Source: Phaseolus vulgaris (Eukaryota > Streptophyta > Magnoliopsida > Fabales > Fabaceae). From it: a stretch of DNA of 64,000 nucleotides. Below the pieces are notes generated by a model. It saw nothing but the letters and a program-made list of their open reading frames with translations, made no database searches and had not been told where the DNA came from. The stretch covers positions 32,239,065-32,303,064 of the forward strand of contig NC_023751.2 of assembly GCF_000499845.2 (NCBI RefSeq), written 5' to 3'. Below, piece by piece: positions 1-10,748 of this stretch. The position numbers and the translations under genes are program-made. Positions within the stretch are counted from its first letter, which is position 1, and each line of letters begins with the position of its first letter.

Positions 1-603
1 AATAATATATGAAATAAAAAATAAAATTTCAAATAATCATAGTTTAAATTTCAAAACATTATTTATTCCATGTATGTATGTCTTGATAACTATTTTTGAT
101 ATCATACGTATAATTTACCCTTTAATAAATAAATAAATTCTTTAATAAAATAAGTCATTAAATATCTTTTTCTCTCTTAAAAAATAATTAAATAATTTTT
201 TATATAAAATAAATAAATATTAGTTTAAAAAGTTAACCCTTTAATAAATAAATAAAATTATTTAATAAAATAAGTCATTGAATAACTTCGTTTTCTCTTA
301 AAAAATAATTTAATAATTTTTTATATAAAAATAATCACTATATTATTTTAATATAAGTTTTATAAAACTATATATATATATATATATAGTCTATCATTTT
401 AATTTTTTATTATTATTCTTGAAAAATTATATATTTTAAAAATTATATTATTTTAATATAATAAAAAACAGGTACATATGCATTATGACGACTGTTTTTT
501 TTACTAGTTAATAAAGTGACCAATATTCAAAACAAATTTCTAAATGACAGCAAAAGTCCATAAAAAAATGAATAATACAACTCCATAAATTAATTAATTT
601 AAA

Positions 604-645
<42 letters not shown>

Positions 646-1025
646 AAAAAATTAAAAAAAGGAAAAGAATGGATCAAGTCAAACGAATTTTCAATTGGCT
701 CACTAAATCAATTTGAATCATACCAAGTCCTTTGTATATATGATCTAATTATCAACTTAGTTGATTCATTAACAGGGTCTTACTATAATTGATCAAACTA
801 ATCAGATCCAAGTTTCGTAGTTATGGTTTCATAGGTTCTTTTGACATCAAATTATAGTCTAACACAAGTTTTTATTTTATTTTATACTTTTTAAATAAAA
901 TAGAGTTGCTAAATAGAAAACTAGCAACAAGAAAAAAAAATTATTTAATTATTAAAGCATGAACAAGTAGAAACAAGTGATAAGAAACAACTCTAAAAAT
1001 AATGATAATACATTTTTATATTAGT
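1..1025. other. AT-rich intergenic DNA with (TA)n microsatellites
   Basis: No gene is visible. The stretch is very AT-rich, with TA runs near 367-390 and 607-641. Two related segments, near 119-200 and 238-320, share the motif TTTAATAAATAAATAAA followed by AATAAGTCATT, so a roughly 120-base unit is imperfectly duplicated. Confidence 0.7.
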
Positions 1026-1272
1026 TATTAAGAAGTAAACTTTAAGTTTAACTCAACTTTATAAGACCTGAATTATAAGGTGAGATTTGCATTCATATAT
1101 ATTATGAAATATTTAATAACAACTAAATAACAAATGACTTAATAAATCAAACAAACTAAGAAGTAAATTTTAAGTCTATTTCAATCTTATTAAACCGACT
1201 CATAAGGTAATGTTTATATCTACTTATATATTATGAAATATTTTTATCTATACTCGGTGTAGGTGAAATATC
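1026..1272 (-). repeat. Two decayed TRIM-type LTR copies in tandem
   Basis: Segments 1026-1109 and 1156-1272 are both diverged versions of the LTR that is well preserved at 62448-62566 and 47731-47850. They keep the order AAGAAGT..ACTTTAAG..T..AACTCAA..TATAA..C..TATAAGGTGAG.TTTGCA..CA..TATAT.TTATGAAA. They look like remnants of an old tandem insertion in the same orientation as the younger copies. This is based on visual alignment only. Confidence 0.55.
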
Positions 1273-1379
1273 TGATAGAGTCACTTTCAAAAACTATATA
1301 ATACTCTTTAATTTTACACTTTCCAGATTTAGAAAAACATATAAAAAAGAGCCCAACATAGGTAATGAAAGCAAACTTA

Positions 1380-2134
1380 GGGTGTGTTTGCTTCCATGAG
1401 GGAGGAGGGAGAGGGAGGGGGAGGAGAGAGGAGAGAGGAGGTATTTTTTGTGTTTGTTTCAAGGGTTTTGAGTGTGGGGGAGTGGATGGGGGAGAGGGTG
1501 GATGGATTTTTTCATTCTTCACAAAATGAAGAGATTTGTGGGAATGGATGTAGGATTATTGTATTTTACAAAAATATCCTTGTGCATACATTTTATTATA
1601 ATATACAAAATTAAATATTATATAAATTTATTTATTATTTATAATTTAAAAAATATTTAATTATACTATTAATAACAACATATAATTATAATTAATGAAA
1701 ATAAAAAAAATAAAAAATAAAATTATAATATCAACAAAATATATATATATATATATATTTATATAAAGTAACAAATGAATATAATAATAAATATTGTTTT
1801 CATAAATTTTAATGTATTTAATAATTTATTTTAATTTAACACAAAAATATTTTCTATTATATTTTTTAATTTTTTATTAATCAATATAAATAATTATGAA
1901 TATTATATATTAAAAACATTAAATTAATTTAAATCTAAAAAAATCATAATTCATTATTCAAATATTTTTTAATAACAAGGATAAATTTGTAAACTTACAA
2001 TAAACCATCCTCACAAATCCACTCTATCATCCCTCAATCCAAACAACCTCACATATCCTCACACATCCTCTCTAATCCTCACAAATTCACTCCCTCCCCT
2101 CCTCACAAATCCTCTCCTCAATCCAAATAGAGCC
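1380..2134. mobile_element. Tourist-like (PIF/Harbinger-type) non-autonomous element
   Basis: The element starts GGGTGTGTTTGCTTCC and the reverse complement of its end starts GGCTCTATTTGGATTG, which fits the Tourist-type terminus (GGS.CTGTTTGG class). It is flanked by TTA on both sides (1377-1379 and 2135-2137), the target duplication expected for PIF/Harbinger elements. Both ends continue into purine-rich (left) and complementary pyrimidine-rich (right) arms of over 100 bases; the core is AT-rich and non-coding. Open frames in the GA-rich arm (1384-1614) are compositional artefacts. At 755 bases it is large for a MITE. Confidence 0.65.
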
Positions 2135-2595
2135 TTAAGGCAAATTTAAACGAACCATAGACAAACACATGCATGAAAAATGAAAACTTGTGTTTTGTTC
2201 CATTAGAGAAAGTAGGTCAAAGCTCATGCAGTTTTGTGAGGTGACACTAATCATAGTATTGAGAGATCATTGATCAAGAACTCCACTCTCCACAAACAGA
2301 ACCAAAATGAATATGATATTCCTCCCATTTTAAACCATAATCGTTTAGTTTATTATACACCCATAAAATAAAATATGAATTATTATATTAGTTAACTAAA
2401 ATACTTCTATGCAATGTAACAATTGTGTAAAATTTAATGTTTTAATAAATATAAATAAAGGTATAACTGGAAAAACATTTCAAAATTCTAGTGAGGAATA
2501 ATATGGATCGTGAAGTAGGCTAGGGATATTGTGTTAGCCCATTTCAAGTTTGGATGAGGTTGTACAAGGATGTATCAAGGACAATTGTTTTTTAG

Positions 2596-2921
2596 GTGTT
2601 TCATCCTGCACCACATCAAATTTCTCCCTGCACCCATCAATTTCAGAAAAGACTGTTTTACTCCTATTAAAAATTACTTCTATTTTTTTTTCAGAATTCA
2701 TAAAATATATTTCCAAAAAACGTTTTTTATAACAAAATTTTTGAAATAAACTTTCCATAACATATTATAAATGTTTTGGAACGTGTTTTTCAGAATAAGT
2801 TTCCCATAATATACTCTGAAAAGAGCTTTTCAAAATGATGACGAATTAGATTGGACCTTTTAATCATTTTCCCTAATTGATGAATGTAGGGAGAAATTGG
2901 ACGAGGTGTAGGAAAAAACAC
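2596..2921. mobile_element. Foldback MITE, copy A
   Basis: The left end (GTGTTTCATCCTGCACC..) and the reverse complement of the right end (GTGTTTTTTCCTACACC..) match over about 50 bases with a few mismatches, forming a long terminal inverted repeat. The core holds several degenerate short units of the type TTTC(A/C)(A/G)AA and CATAATATA. Copies with related ends lie at 19414-19918 and 57039-57400. No coding capacity. Confidence 0.6.
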
Positions 2922-5900
2922 ATTTATTTTCTAACGTAACTAAGTTCTTTGATTATTCATAGATTTAAACATTCTTATTTTGTCCAATTTTTATTAAATG
3001 ACAATAAAGATTATTTCGGACATAGTTACTACTAGATTTATGGTTTGTGGTTGTTGTTCTTCATCAAGGAAGTGTTGAGAGATAAGATTTTGCCTTATTA
3101 TTTAGTTGAAGGGAAGATCATTTCAATGTAAAGCTTAGAAGTTGGTAGTTTGAGTTTTAGAGTTTTCATTTTTGGTTTCAAATATCTTTGGATTTCTAGT
3201 TTGAGGTCTTTATGAATTGTCTAATATGAAAGCTTCTTGGATTGTGTAATACATAAAAGAAAAGTGATGTGTTTTGGATGGTGTAAGTTCTTCATGGAGG
3301 AAGTGTTGAGATGTAGATTTTGGTATACCAATTAGCTTAAGTGAAGATCATTATAATGTGAACCTTATAGGTATGTAGGTGTTTTAGAGTTTTTTGTTTT
3401 TTCATTTCAAACACTGAGTTTTTGGGTTTGGGTTCTTTTTGGATTGACTAATCTGGAAGTTTCTTGGATTGTGTAAAAGAAAGTGTTTTGTTCGAGATTG
3501 TGTAATCCAGAATTTCAAAATAGTATTTCAAATTACAATCTAGAACAATAATATAGCGTTCAAAATTGTATTCCAAAATCACACAATCTAAAGAAGGTGT
3601 CCACTTACAATGTGCATTTTGTAAATTGTTTTGAATCCCATACAACTGTTCCTTTAGTAATTTGAAGAAAAAATTGTGCATTGCTTTGGACCTTCTTGAT
3701 GATGCAACATTGAGAACTTGTATTATCGCCAACTTAAACTCACGAAGGTCTAATTAGGTATGATGCTACTGAGATATTAACATATATCCATGTATGTCAA
3801 ATAATATCTTATAAGTCTTCATTTCTTTTTAATAGAATATTTGAACAGTAACCTAAGTTTAGAAGATATACACACAAAAGTTTTGACACTTCTAAACCCA
3901 CTTATTGCAAGGTCTTCCACAAATCAGAATTCCAATCACTTGAACCAAATACTTTACTTTAAAGAACTTATATAATGATTCACTATAATAAAAAGTTGAA
4001 ATGGTTACAACCTAACCTACAAATTTTGCAACCATAGAAGAATGGCAATCCAACACAACTGTTTTTTCGATCAATTATTTCATAACATAACGAAAGTACT
4101 ACAATACGGAGACATAAACAGGTCACAAAAATCAAATATCGATGTCCGATTTGAATGGTTAATCAAAAAATCATGTCCAAAACAAAACTAACGATGGTGT
4201 TACATAACAACATAATCTCTTCACTTAAGTGTACAATGTGAAGAACCATGAAACAACATTGAACTACTATTTGTCCAAATAAAATTTTTTGGCAAGGTAA
4301 CACCTACAAAAATTATTCGTTACTTACAAGTCAATATCTACATCGACCAACACGACATAAAAAAAAAATATACGCATTCATTTTATTTCAATTATATTTA
4401 TGTTCATCCAATTTCATGGAATTTCTTTTCATGCACATTCAACTTTCAAGGGAATAAAATTTTAATTACTCTTAAACTAAATTTAAAATATTTCTCTAAT
4501 CAATATAATTTTATATATTATTTAAATAAATAATTTTAAATATTATTTCATAAAGTTATTATTATACTTCTGTAAATATATAAAACAAATTCTATGTGAA
4601 ATAACTATTTTATATCTATTCTCAATGTTTCTTATTCGTACACTCTTAAAATTTATATTTCCCATTATATTCATTAGTGATCATTTTTACTTTTACCACC
4701 AAATTTATAACATAAATTTAATTATGACCATATTTTTTTTAATAAAATTTTCATCATTTCAAAAATTAATTATCATCACACATAATTAATAAAAAAGTTA
4801 TATTCTAATTTTACTTACACAATCCAAATTAAGATTTATTTAATTTAAACGACTTTATTCTATTATTTATTTAACTGTTCTCAAATCTATAATTTAAATT
4901 ATATTCAACATTTTCTTTTATATATTTTAAATTAAATATTTTCTTTCCTTTTTTTGAAATAAAAAAAAATCAATTCAGAATTAAGTTATATGAGAACTGA
5001 ATTAAAAAGTCACTGCTAATAAACTGTAATATCTCAATAAATATTTGGCACAGTTTGCTGTTGGGAGAACCAAAAGAAGGAATGCTGGAAAAAAAATTCT
5101 CATTGATAAAGGAGTTTCTATGTGGTTTAGCTTAATTATAAGAATGACAACAAATGTTTTAAGTTACAAGAAAAAGTTTAAGGAAAAGTAGGCTCTTCCA
5201 ACTCTAATGTCAGAAGTTTCAACAAAATGTGCTGGCAAGCTTATTGACTTTGATGAATGAATGAATGATTTGTCCCTATCATGTTATCTAATCCAACAAC
5301 AACCCATAATCTAGCTTTTACTTTTCCAAGTATGTAGCATTACTCTTTGAACTGATTTATGTTATTAGAATCTTCAATGCAGAAAGCATTGTGTCTGTCA
5401 TCCAGATATTGAGAAGTCCTGAAGAGTGCTTGACCTGGCCTTTTACACCAACTTTGCACTGGTCATTTACCTAGCCATTTAATTAGGGAAATGTCTAAAC
5501 ACTCCATAAATGAAGTGTTTTCCCTTTCAACTGGATGAGATGCTGATGCAGAGTTCATGAGACCTAGGCTTCCAGCCACAGCTTGCTACGCCATATAGGT
5601 TCTTCAATATCTGACCAGAGTTGCACAACATACACAACTCAGCGTATTGATAAAATCACTCTAATAAAAGGAAACCTATTCATGTAATTGTCTTGTGAGC
5701 AAGAAAGTTAGTACTGTACCTTCTAACCTGCTCAAAACCTCCATGGTTTTAAGTAATATCAAACAATGTAGACTTCGTGAATCAATCCATACAAGCATCC
5801 AAGTCGATCATATCTTCCAAATCCTCTGGATAAGCTGCGGGTTTCATTATTGTACGAAGAAAAACACTTTTCACTTTCCTTGATTACTGGAATAAAAACT

Positions 5901-6168
5901 TAATCACAAAGCATATCTTGCCTCCACGACAAAGAGAATGAAACTCCACAATTTGAAATATGATGCTTGTGTATGGAAAATTTGGTCGGAAATTGATGCA
6001 TAAGGAACATGGCTGCAGGTGAGTAGTGATTGAGTCTTCAGCTAGCAGCTCAACTTTGCATTTAGCAAAATTTATGAGCAAGTATCAAGCAAATATGGCC
6101 TCATAATTTGATTAGAGCACTTTAATAAAGTCTTCCAAAAAGACCAGTAATCAAGGCAGAGTATGGGT
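2922..6168. other. Intergenic spacer and 3' flank of the PPR gene
   Basis: No convincing gene. Segments near 3040-3180 and 3280-3420 are imperfect copies of one another (both contain GTTCTTCAT..GGAAGTGTTGAGA and GAAGATCATT), so a roughly 240-base unit is duplicated. The last few hundred bases (about 5690-6168) probably include the 3' untranslated region of the minus-strand PPR gene; no polyadenylation site can be fixed. Confidence 0.5.
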
Positions 6169-8733
6169 TCAAGAAATCCCTTCTTCTATCATCTTCTCTC
6201 TCAAGTTAGAGGCTTCATTAAGGTTCCCAATCCTACAGTAACCACTGATCAGTATATTATAGGTAACAGCATTTGGGGCTAAGCCCTTTTGAGGAAGTTT
6301 ACGAAAAAGTCTCTGTGCTCGTTCCATATTTCCCAATTTGCATAACCCATTTATTATAGCATTATATGTAGTAATATTTGGAATAAGACCTCTCTCCAGC
6401 ATCTCATTCCTTAATTTGAAAGCACCATCCACATCACCAGCTGCTGAACAGGCATGAATTAAGGCACCATATGTGAAATTATCTGGAATAAAACCTCTAG
6501 ATAACAAAATTGACAGAACAGTTCCTGCTTCATCAATCTTCCCAGACTTGCCAAGACCATAGATAGCTATGTTGTACACAATATTGTTGGGAAGAGAATT
6601 ACATATAGCAATTTTATCAAGAGAATCAGCAATTCTCTGAGCTTCTAGACTTGTGAAATCATTTTTAACAGACTTATCAGTACATTTATGAACTGTAAGA
6701 AGATCAAAATCCACCATCTTGTCTAGAATCACAGTTGCTTCATTGATTCTATCATTCTTATAAAGACTGCTGACTATTTTGCTACAGATAACAAAATTAG
6801 GAGAGAACCCTCTTTCGATCATCTCAAAATATAAATTAAAAGCTTTATCCAGCTTCCCTTCATTGCACCAACCGTAAATAAGGGTACCATAGGTAACAGT
6901 ATTTGGTGATAGTCCTCTCCTCCGCAACTCCACAAGAAGATCAGCAACATCACTTGACTTCCTAGACTTAAAAAGTCCATAAATAAGGGAATTGTACATT
7001 TCAATGGAAGGAGAAATTGTTTGTCTTTCCATCATATCCTTAATTCTAAAAGCTTCAACCACACTCCCAGTTTTACAATATCCAGCACTCAAAGCCCTAT
7101 ATGTTATTTCATCTGGAGAGCATCCAAGTTCATTCATCCTATCAAAAACAACCTTTGCCTCCACCACTTTCCCCATCTTACACAGCCCACCGATCATTGT
7201 ATTGAATGCAACAGTGCTATTAGTAAAACCCCGACCTAAAATCTCTTTCCAAAACATTATAGCCCCGTCAGAATCTCCCATTTTGAAAAAACAATCAAGC
7301 AGAGTACAGCAGCTGACTTCATTCGGCACCACATCTCGTTCCACCATCGAACGCCAAAGGCTCAAAGCATCGCCGTAAGACCCCACATCGACCAACCCTT
7401 TGAGAACCGTATTATAGGTGACAACAGAAGGATCAATTCCCTCCCTTAACATCTCCTCACAAAGCATCAAAGCCTCCTTCATTCTCCCTTCCCTGCAGTA
7501 CCCATCCAACAGCGTATTATAGCTATAACAATCCGGTCTCACATTCCAATCCAACATCCCCCTAAACACCTCTTCGGCCCTCCCAATCCCACCCTGCTTA
7601 CAATATCCATTAACCAACGCATTACAAACAAACACATTCACCCTCAACCCCACACTTGCCATCTCATCTCTAATCCTAACCGCATCATCCATCTTCCCCA
7701 CCTGACAATACCCATCCACCAGCAAGCCATACACGCGATCATCCACAAAATTCCCCTCACCCTCCTCCATTTTCCGAAGCAACCTCTCGGCCTCATCCAC
7801 CCTTCCCTGCCTGCAGTAACTTTTCATCAACAAAGTCCAAGTGACCACATTTCTTTCAACCCCTTTCTTAGACATTAAACTCAGCACCCTCTCAGCTTCT
7901 CCCACATCACCCTTACAAGCATACCCTCCAACCAAAGCATTGTACACCACAACATTAACCTCAAACCCCATCCCCTCCATCTTCTCCACAAACCTCTCAG
8001 CACAATCCACCTTCCCTTCCCGACAATGCGCATTCACAACAATACTAATCATGAAAACGTCAGGCACAATCCCCATCTTCAAAACCTGCTCAAAAACAGC
8101 AAGCGCCGAGCCTCCTTCACCAGCACGAACCAGCCTAGCGAGCAGGCAATTGCAGGACCTGAGGCTGGGGGTCCTGCCAAGCCTGCACATTTCGTCGAAC
8201 ACGTGGAGTGCGTGGCGCGTCATGCCGCGTTCGGCGAAGGCCTTGAGGAGCATGTCGAGGAGGGTGGGGGAAAAGCCAAATTCCTTGTAGATGGAAAAAA
8301 CGTCTTGGCAGACGGCGAAGGCGCGGTAGTTGTTGGTGCAGTGGAGGGAGAGGAGTTGGTGGAGGAGGGAGCGGGCTTCGGGGAAGAGTTTGGCGCGGGC
8401 GAGGATGTGGAGGAGGAGGCAGAAGGAGGTGGCGTGGGGGCGGTAGTTGGGTTGTTGGGCGGCGAGGTGGAAGAGGGCGAGGGCGGCGGCGGGGTGGAGG
8501 CGGAGGCGGCGTAGGAGGGCATCGGTGAGGGGGTCTGAGAGGGGGAAGCGGAGGCGGCTGAGAGCGGCGGGGCGGCCAAGGAGGAGGAGGCGGGAGATGC
8601 GGTCGAGGAGGTCGGGAGAGGGAGGTTTGGAATTGGAATGTTGAGGAATGTTCCGGAGAAGGATAGGAGAGAGGTGTAATGTTCTGCGTGAGGGAAAGGA
8701 AAGGGGAATGGGTTTACGGAGGAGAGGGAACAT
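6169..8733 (-). CDS. P-class pentatricopeptide-repeat protein (At1g19290-like), 854 aa
   Basis: This is an intronless gene for an RNA-binding PPR protein. The N-terminal ~50 residues are rich in Arg, Ser, Leu and Pro with few acids, like a mitochondrial or plastid transit peptide. From about residue 140 to the end come roughly twenty 35-residue repeats with signatures such as TYNTL..GYCREG and NAVTYNILISGYCR. No E or DYW editing domain follows, so this is P-class, expected to bind and stabilise or process organelle transcripts. The repeat order and the closing PQKGLAPNAVTYN segment match Arabidopsis At1g19290 as I remember it, with a shorter C-terminus. The start chosen is the first in-frame ATG (8731-8733). 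The frame is open seven codons further up, but only to a GTG, and an in-frame TAA lies beyond. The first upstream ATG (8760-8762) is out of frame. GC content is very high in the first 600 bases and falls towards the 3' end. Confidence 0.93.
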   Translation of the reverse strand: MFPLLRKPIPLSFPSRRTLHLSPILLRNIPQHSNSKPPSPDLLDRISRLLLLGRPAALSRLRFPLSDPLTDALLRRLRLHPAAALALFHLAAQQPNYRPHATSFCLLLHILARAKLFPEARSLLHQLLSLHCTNNYRAFAVCQDVFSIYKEFGFSPTLLDMLLKAFAERGMTRHALHVFDEMCRLGRTPSLRSCNCLLARLVRAGEGGSALAVFEQVLKMGIVPDVFMISIVVNAHCREGKVDCAERFVEKMEGMGFEVNVVVYNALVGGYACKGDVGEAERVLSLMSKKGVERNVVTWTLLMKSYCRQGRVDEAERLLRKMEEGEGNFVDDRVYGLLVDGYCQVGKMDDAVRIRDEMASVGLRVNVFVCNALVNGYCKQGGIGRAEEVFRGMLDWNVRPDCYSYNTLLDGYCREGRMKEALMLCEEMLREGIDPSVVTYNTVLKGLVDVGSYGDALSLWRSMVERDVVPNEVSCCTLLDCFFKMGDSDGAIMFWKEILGRGFTNSTVAFNTMIGGLCKMGKVVEAKVVFDRMNELGCSPDEITYRALSAGYCKTGSVVEAFRIKDMMERQTISPSIEMYNSLIYGLFKSRKSSDVADLLVELRRRGLSPNTVTYGTLIYGWCNEGKLDKAFNLYFEMIERGFSPNFVICSKIVSSLYKNDRINEATVILDKMVDFDLLTVHKCTDKSVKNDFTSLEAQRIADSLDKIAICNSLPNNIVYNIAIYGLGKSGKIDEAGTVLSILLSRGFIPDNFTYGALIHACSAAGDVDGAFKLRNEMLERGLIPNITTYNAIINGLCKLGNMERAQRLFRKLPQKGLAPNAVTYNILISGYCRIGNLNEASNLREKMIEEGIS

Positions 8734-9495
8734 TTGAGCGGCGGCGACGTCCACGAAAGCATGAGTTGGTGCTAATGTTGGACGTTAAATTGTAGTTGTT
8801 GGGTGTGTGTGATGGCTGAGGAAGAAGGAAGAATGGAGAAGGAAGAAAGGGTGGAGGTGAAGGTTAAGTGAAGAGGTGAATGGTGATGATTGGTTGGAGG
8901 AAGAAGAAGAAGCAGTAGCAGCACCACCGCCGCCACCATTGAGCAGGGAAAATATAGCAGAGACTTTGTTGAAGAGAAACCACCAACGCGAAATTTTTTC
9001 AAATTTAAACCAACCAAAGTAACGCTCCTTCTCATTTATGTAATACATATTAAAGAAGAAATTTTGTGATATTTTTCTAAGATATTTTATAATCTTTATA
9101 ATTATTAAATGTAGTTTTTTTTATTAAACATGTATTATACATACACAAATGTATTATCTCTCCGGTAAATAGTCAAGGTTGTGGATTGAGAATACTTGTT
9201 AGTAGAGTTAGAAAAAACTTTCCACATTTACTTTTTGTGTATTGAGGAGCATAATAGCAACAAAGCTTTTCTAAAAAAAAATGTAAAATTCAAGTGGGTG
9301 ACAAGGAAGATATTAAATAATGTTAAACCAAAAAATACTATGAAATTGTAGCCTACATTAAATAAAAGTTCTTTATTGGAATTGCATATGGTCTTGTTTA
9401 TAGAGCTATAAATAGTTGGCACTTAAAATGATTGAAGAGAATGGAGATACACAATATTCTGTACTATGGTCATATTGTGTTGAACTCAAAAGGTC
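8734..9495. other. Upstream region of the PPR gene
   Basis: The segment 8734-9040 is GA-rich on the plus strand, so on the PPR sense strand it is CT-rich, as common in plant 5' leaders. It includes a CTT/CTG-type run near 8899-8940. Beyond 9040 the DNA becomes AT-rich. No clear TATA box or second gene was found. Confidence 0.45.
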
Positions 9496-9741
9496 TTGCA
9501 GGGAACACTTCAATTAGTTGTTGATAGAATTATATTGAATTTGGCTCCTAGATTTGGAAGATTTTATGTATGCTTAGATTGGTGCAACCAAGTTTTTTCA
9601 ATAGACATACAAAGCTCTTATAGGGATAAATGGTTGTCGATAGAGTCTGGAGTTCAGTTACTTGTGACAGTTGATAGAGATGGAAATGATTATAAATTTC
9701 CAATAGCCTTTGTAATAGTGTATATAGAAAGTTTCCAATAG
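9496..9741 (+). pseudogene. Mutator-like (MULE) transposase fragment
   Basis: An 81-codon frame contains RFYVCLD.C followed by SGVQLLVTVDRDGND..FPIAF.IV..ES. This matches the plant MULE transposase pattern RFYVCLDACK.GF...R..IGLDG.FL...GGQLL.AV.RDGN...P.A.A.V..E around the first catalytic Asp. The LDG motif itself is degraded and the frame stops right after this block, so only a scrap of the catalytic domain remains. No terminal inverted repeats were recognised. The flanks are AT-rich. Confidence 0.55.
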
Positions 9742-10289
9742 CTCAATCCCACATAACTAAATTCACAAATTAGATTTAATATAAATTGAATTAGAAAATC
9801 CAAATCAATATGATTTAGTTAAAATGGATTTAGATTTTAGATCAAATATATTTTATTGAATTGAATTACATTGGATTTTGAAAAATCCAATCATCATCAC
9901 CTCTAGACATAAAATGAATGCCAATAAAAATCATAATTATAATTTAAATATAGCATATGCAATTAAAGAATGAAAAACACATGCCTTGTTCAGTTGAGAC
10001 AATTTTCTTCTATTAATGAAACTTTTCATATTGTTTATTATATAAATAAAAAAGTTTCACCAGATTTTGTAAAGTATTAGTCATGAAGAATAAATAGCTA
10101 ACATACATGTGTGTATGTAGAAAACGAGAAGAAACACAAGATTGAAGGACTAAAAATTATGTTTTAATAACTTTTTAAAAATTTTCATTAGTATCGTCTA
10201 ATATTACTGAAAGAAATTATTGATTTATTTACAAAAAATTATCGACGAATTTTCATAATAATAGTAATAATTATAATAATTATTATTAT
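9742..10289. other. AT-rich spacer
   Basis: No gene was seen. The right end (10256-10290) is an AAT/TAA simple repeat abutting the minus-strand coding-like fragment. Confidence 0.5.
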
Positions 10290-10673
10290 AATTCTTTTGA
10301 AATTAGGATTTTCAAACGTAGGTTTGCTCTTCGTCACAGCGCAGCTTTTACTCCTCGGATACAGATCGGCGGCGAAACCTCCTTCTGCCTCCACCGCTTT
10401 ATCCTCGTCGATCCTCGTCATCCCGACGCTGCTAGACTTCGGCAACACTTTCGAGACGTGGATTCGATTCGCCGACGTCGTTCTCGCTAACGCGGCTCTC
10501 ACGAGCTCCGTGTAATCCTCGTCGCTAACCTCGGACCTCCTGGAGAACCTTCCAGCACCTTTCGCTGTAGTAGCCCACGTGCTGACCGCCACACGTTGTG
10601 GTCGAAGGGGGAGAGGAGATTGGCGTGGCTCTGGTTCGTCAGAATTGGGTTTTTGGTTTGCTTTCAAAGCCAA
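10290..10673 (-). pseudogene. Coding-like fragment of an unrecognised plant protein
   Basis: An open minus-strand stretch of about 125 codons stands out by high GC and normal amino-acid composition. It contains RVAVSTWATTAKGAGRFSRR, then SDEDYTELVRAALA, then MTRIDEDKAVE, then DLYPRSKS, and ends in an AT-repeat where the frame becomes poly-Ile. It has no ATG at its beginning: the frame opens with TTG and an in-frame TGA lies three codons upstream. A LINE begins immediately upstream. It may be an internal exon, or a gene whose 5' part was displaced by the LINE. I do not recognise the family. Both boundaries are uncertain. Confidence 0.4.
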
Positions 10674-10748
10674 ATTGCCTCACTTCATCAGCGGAATAGC
10701 TGGAGGTGCGGCGCGGAGTTCTTGGCGGCAACTTATTAGCCTTCTAAA

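Noticed and set aside
1244..1660. Open frames on both strands in the GA-rich stretch
   Set aside because: They are produced by the purine-biased arm of the Tourist-like element.
3448..3732. 94-codon minus-strand frame
   Set aside because: No recognisable domain; it lies in DNA with imperfect local duplications and low GC.
8026..8514. 162-codon plus-strand frame rich in Gly/Glu/Val
   Set aside because: It is antisense to the GC-rich part of the PPR gene, low complexity, with no domain.
8220..8762. 180-codon minus-strand frame rich in Ser/Pro/Ala, beginning at an ATG
   Set aside because: It overlaps the PPR coding region in another frame, and its composition is explained by the GC-rich PPR sequence; kept only as a possible upstream-ATG effect.
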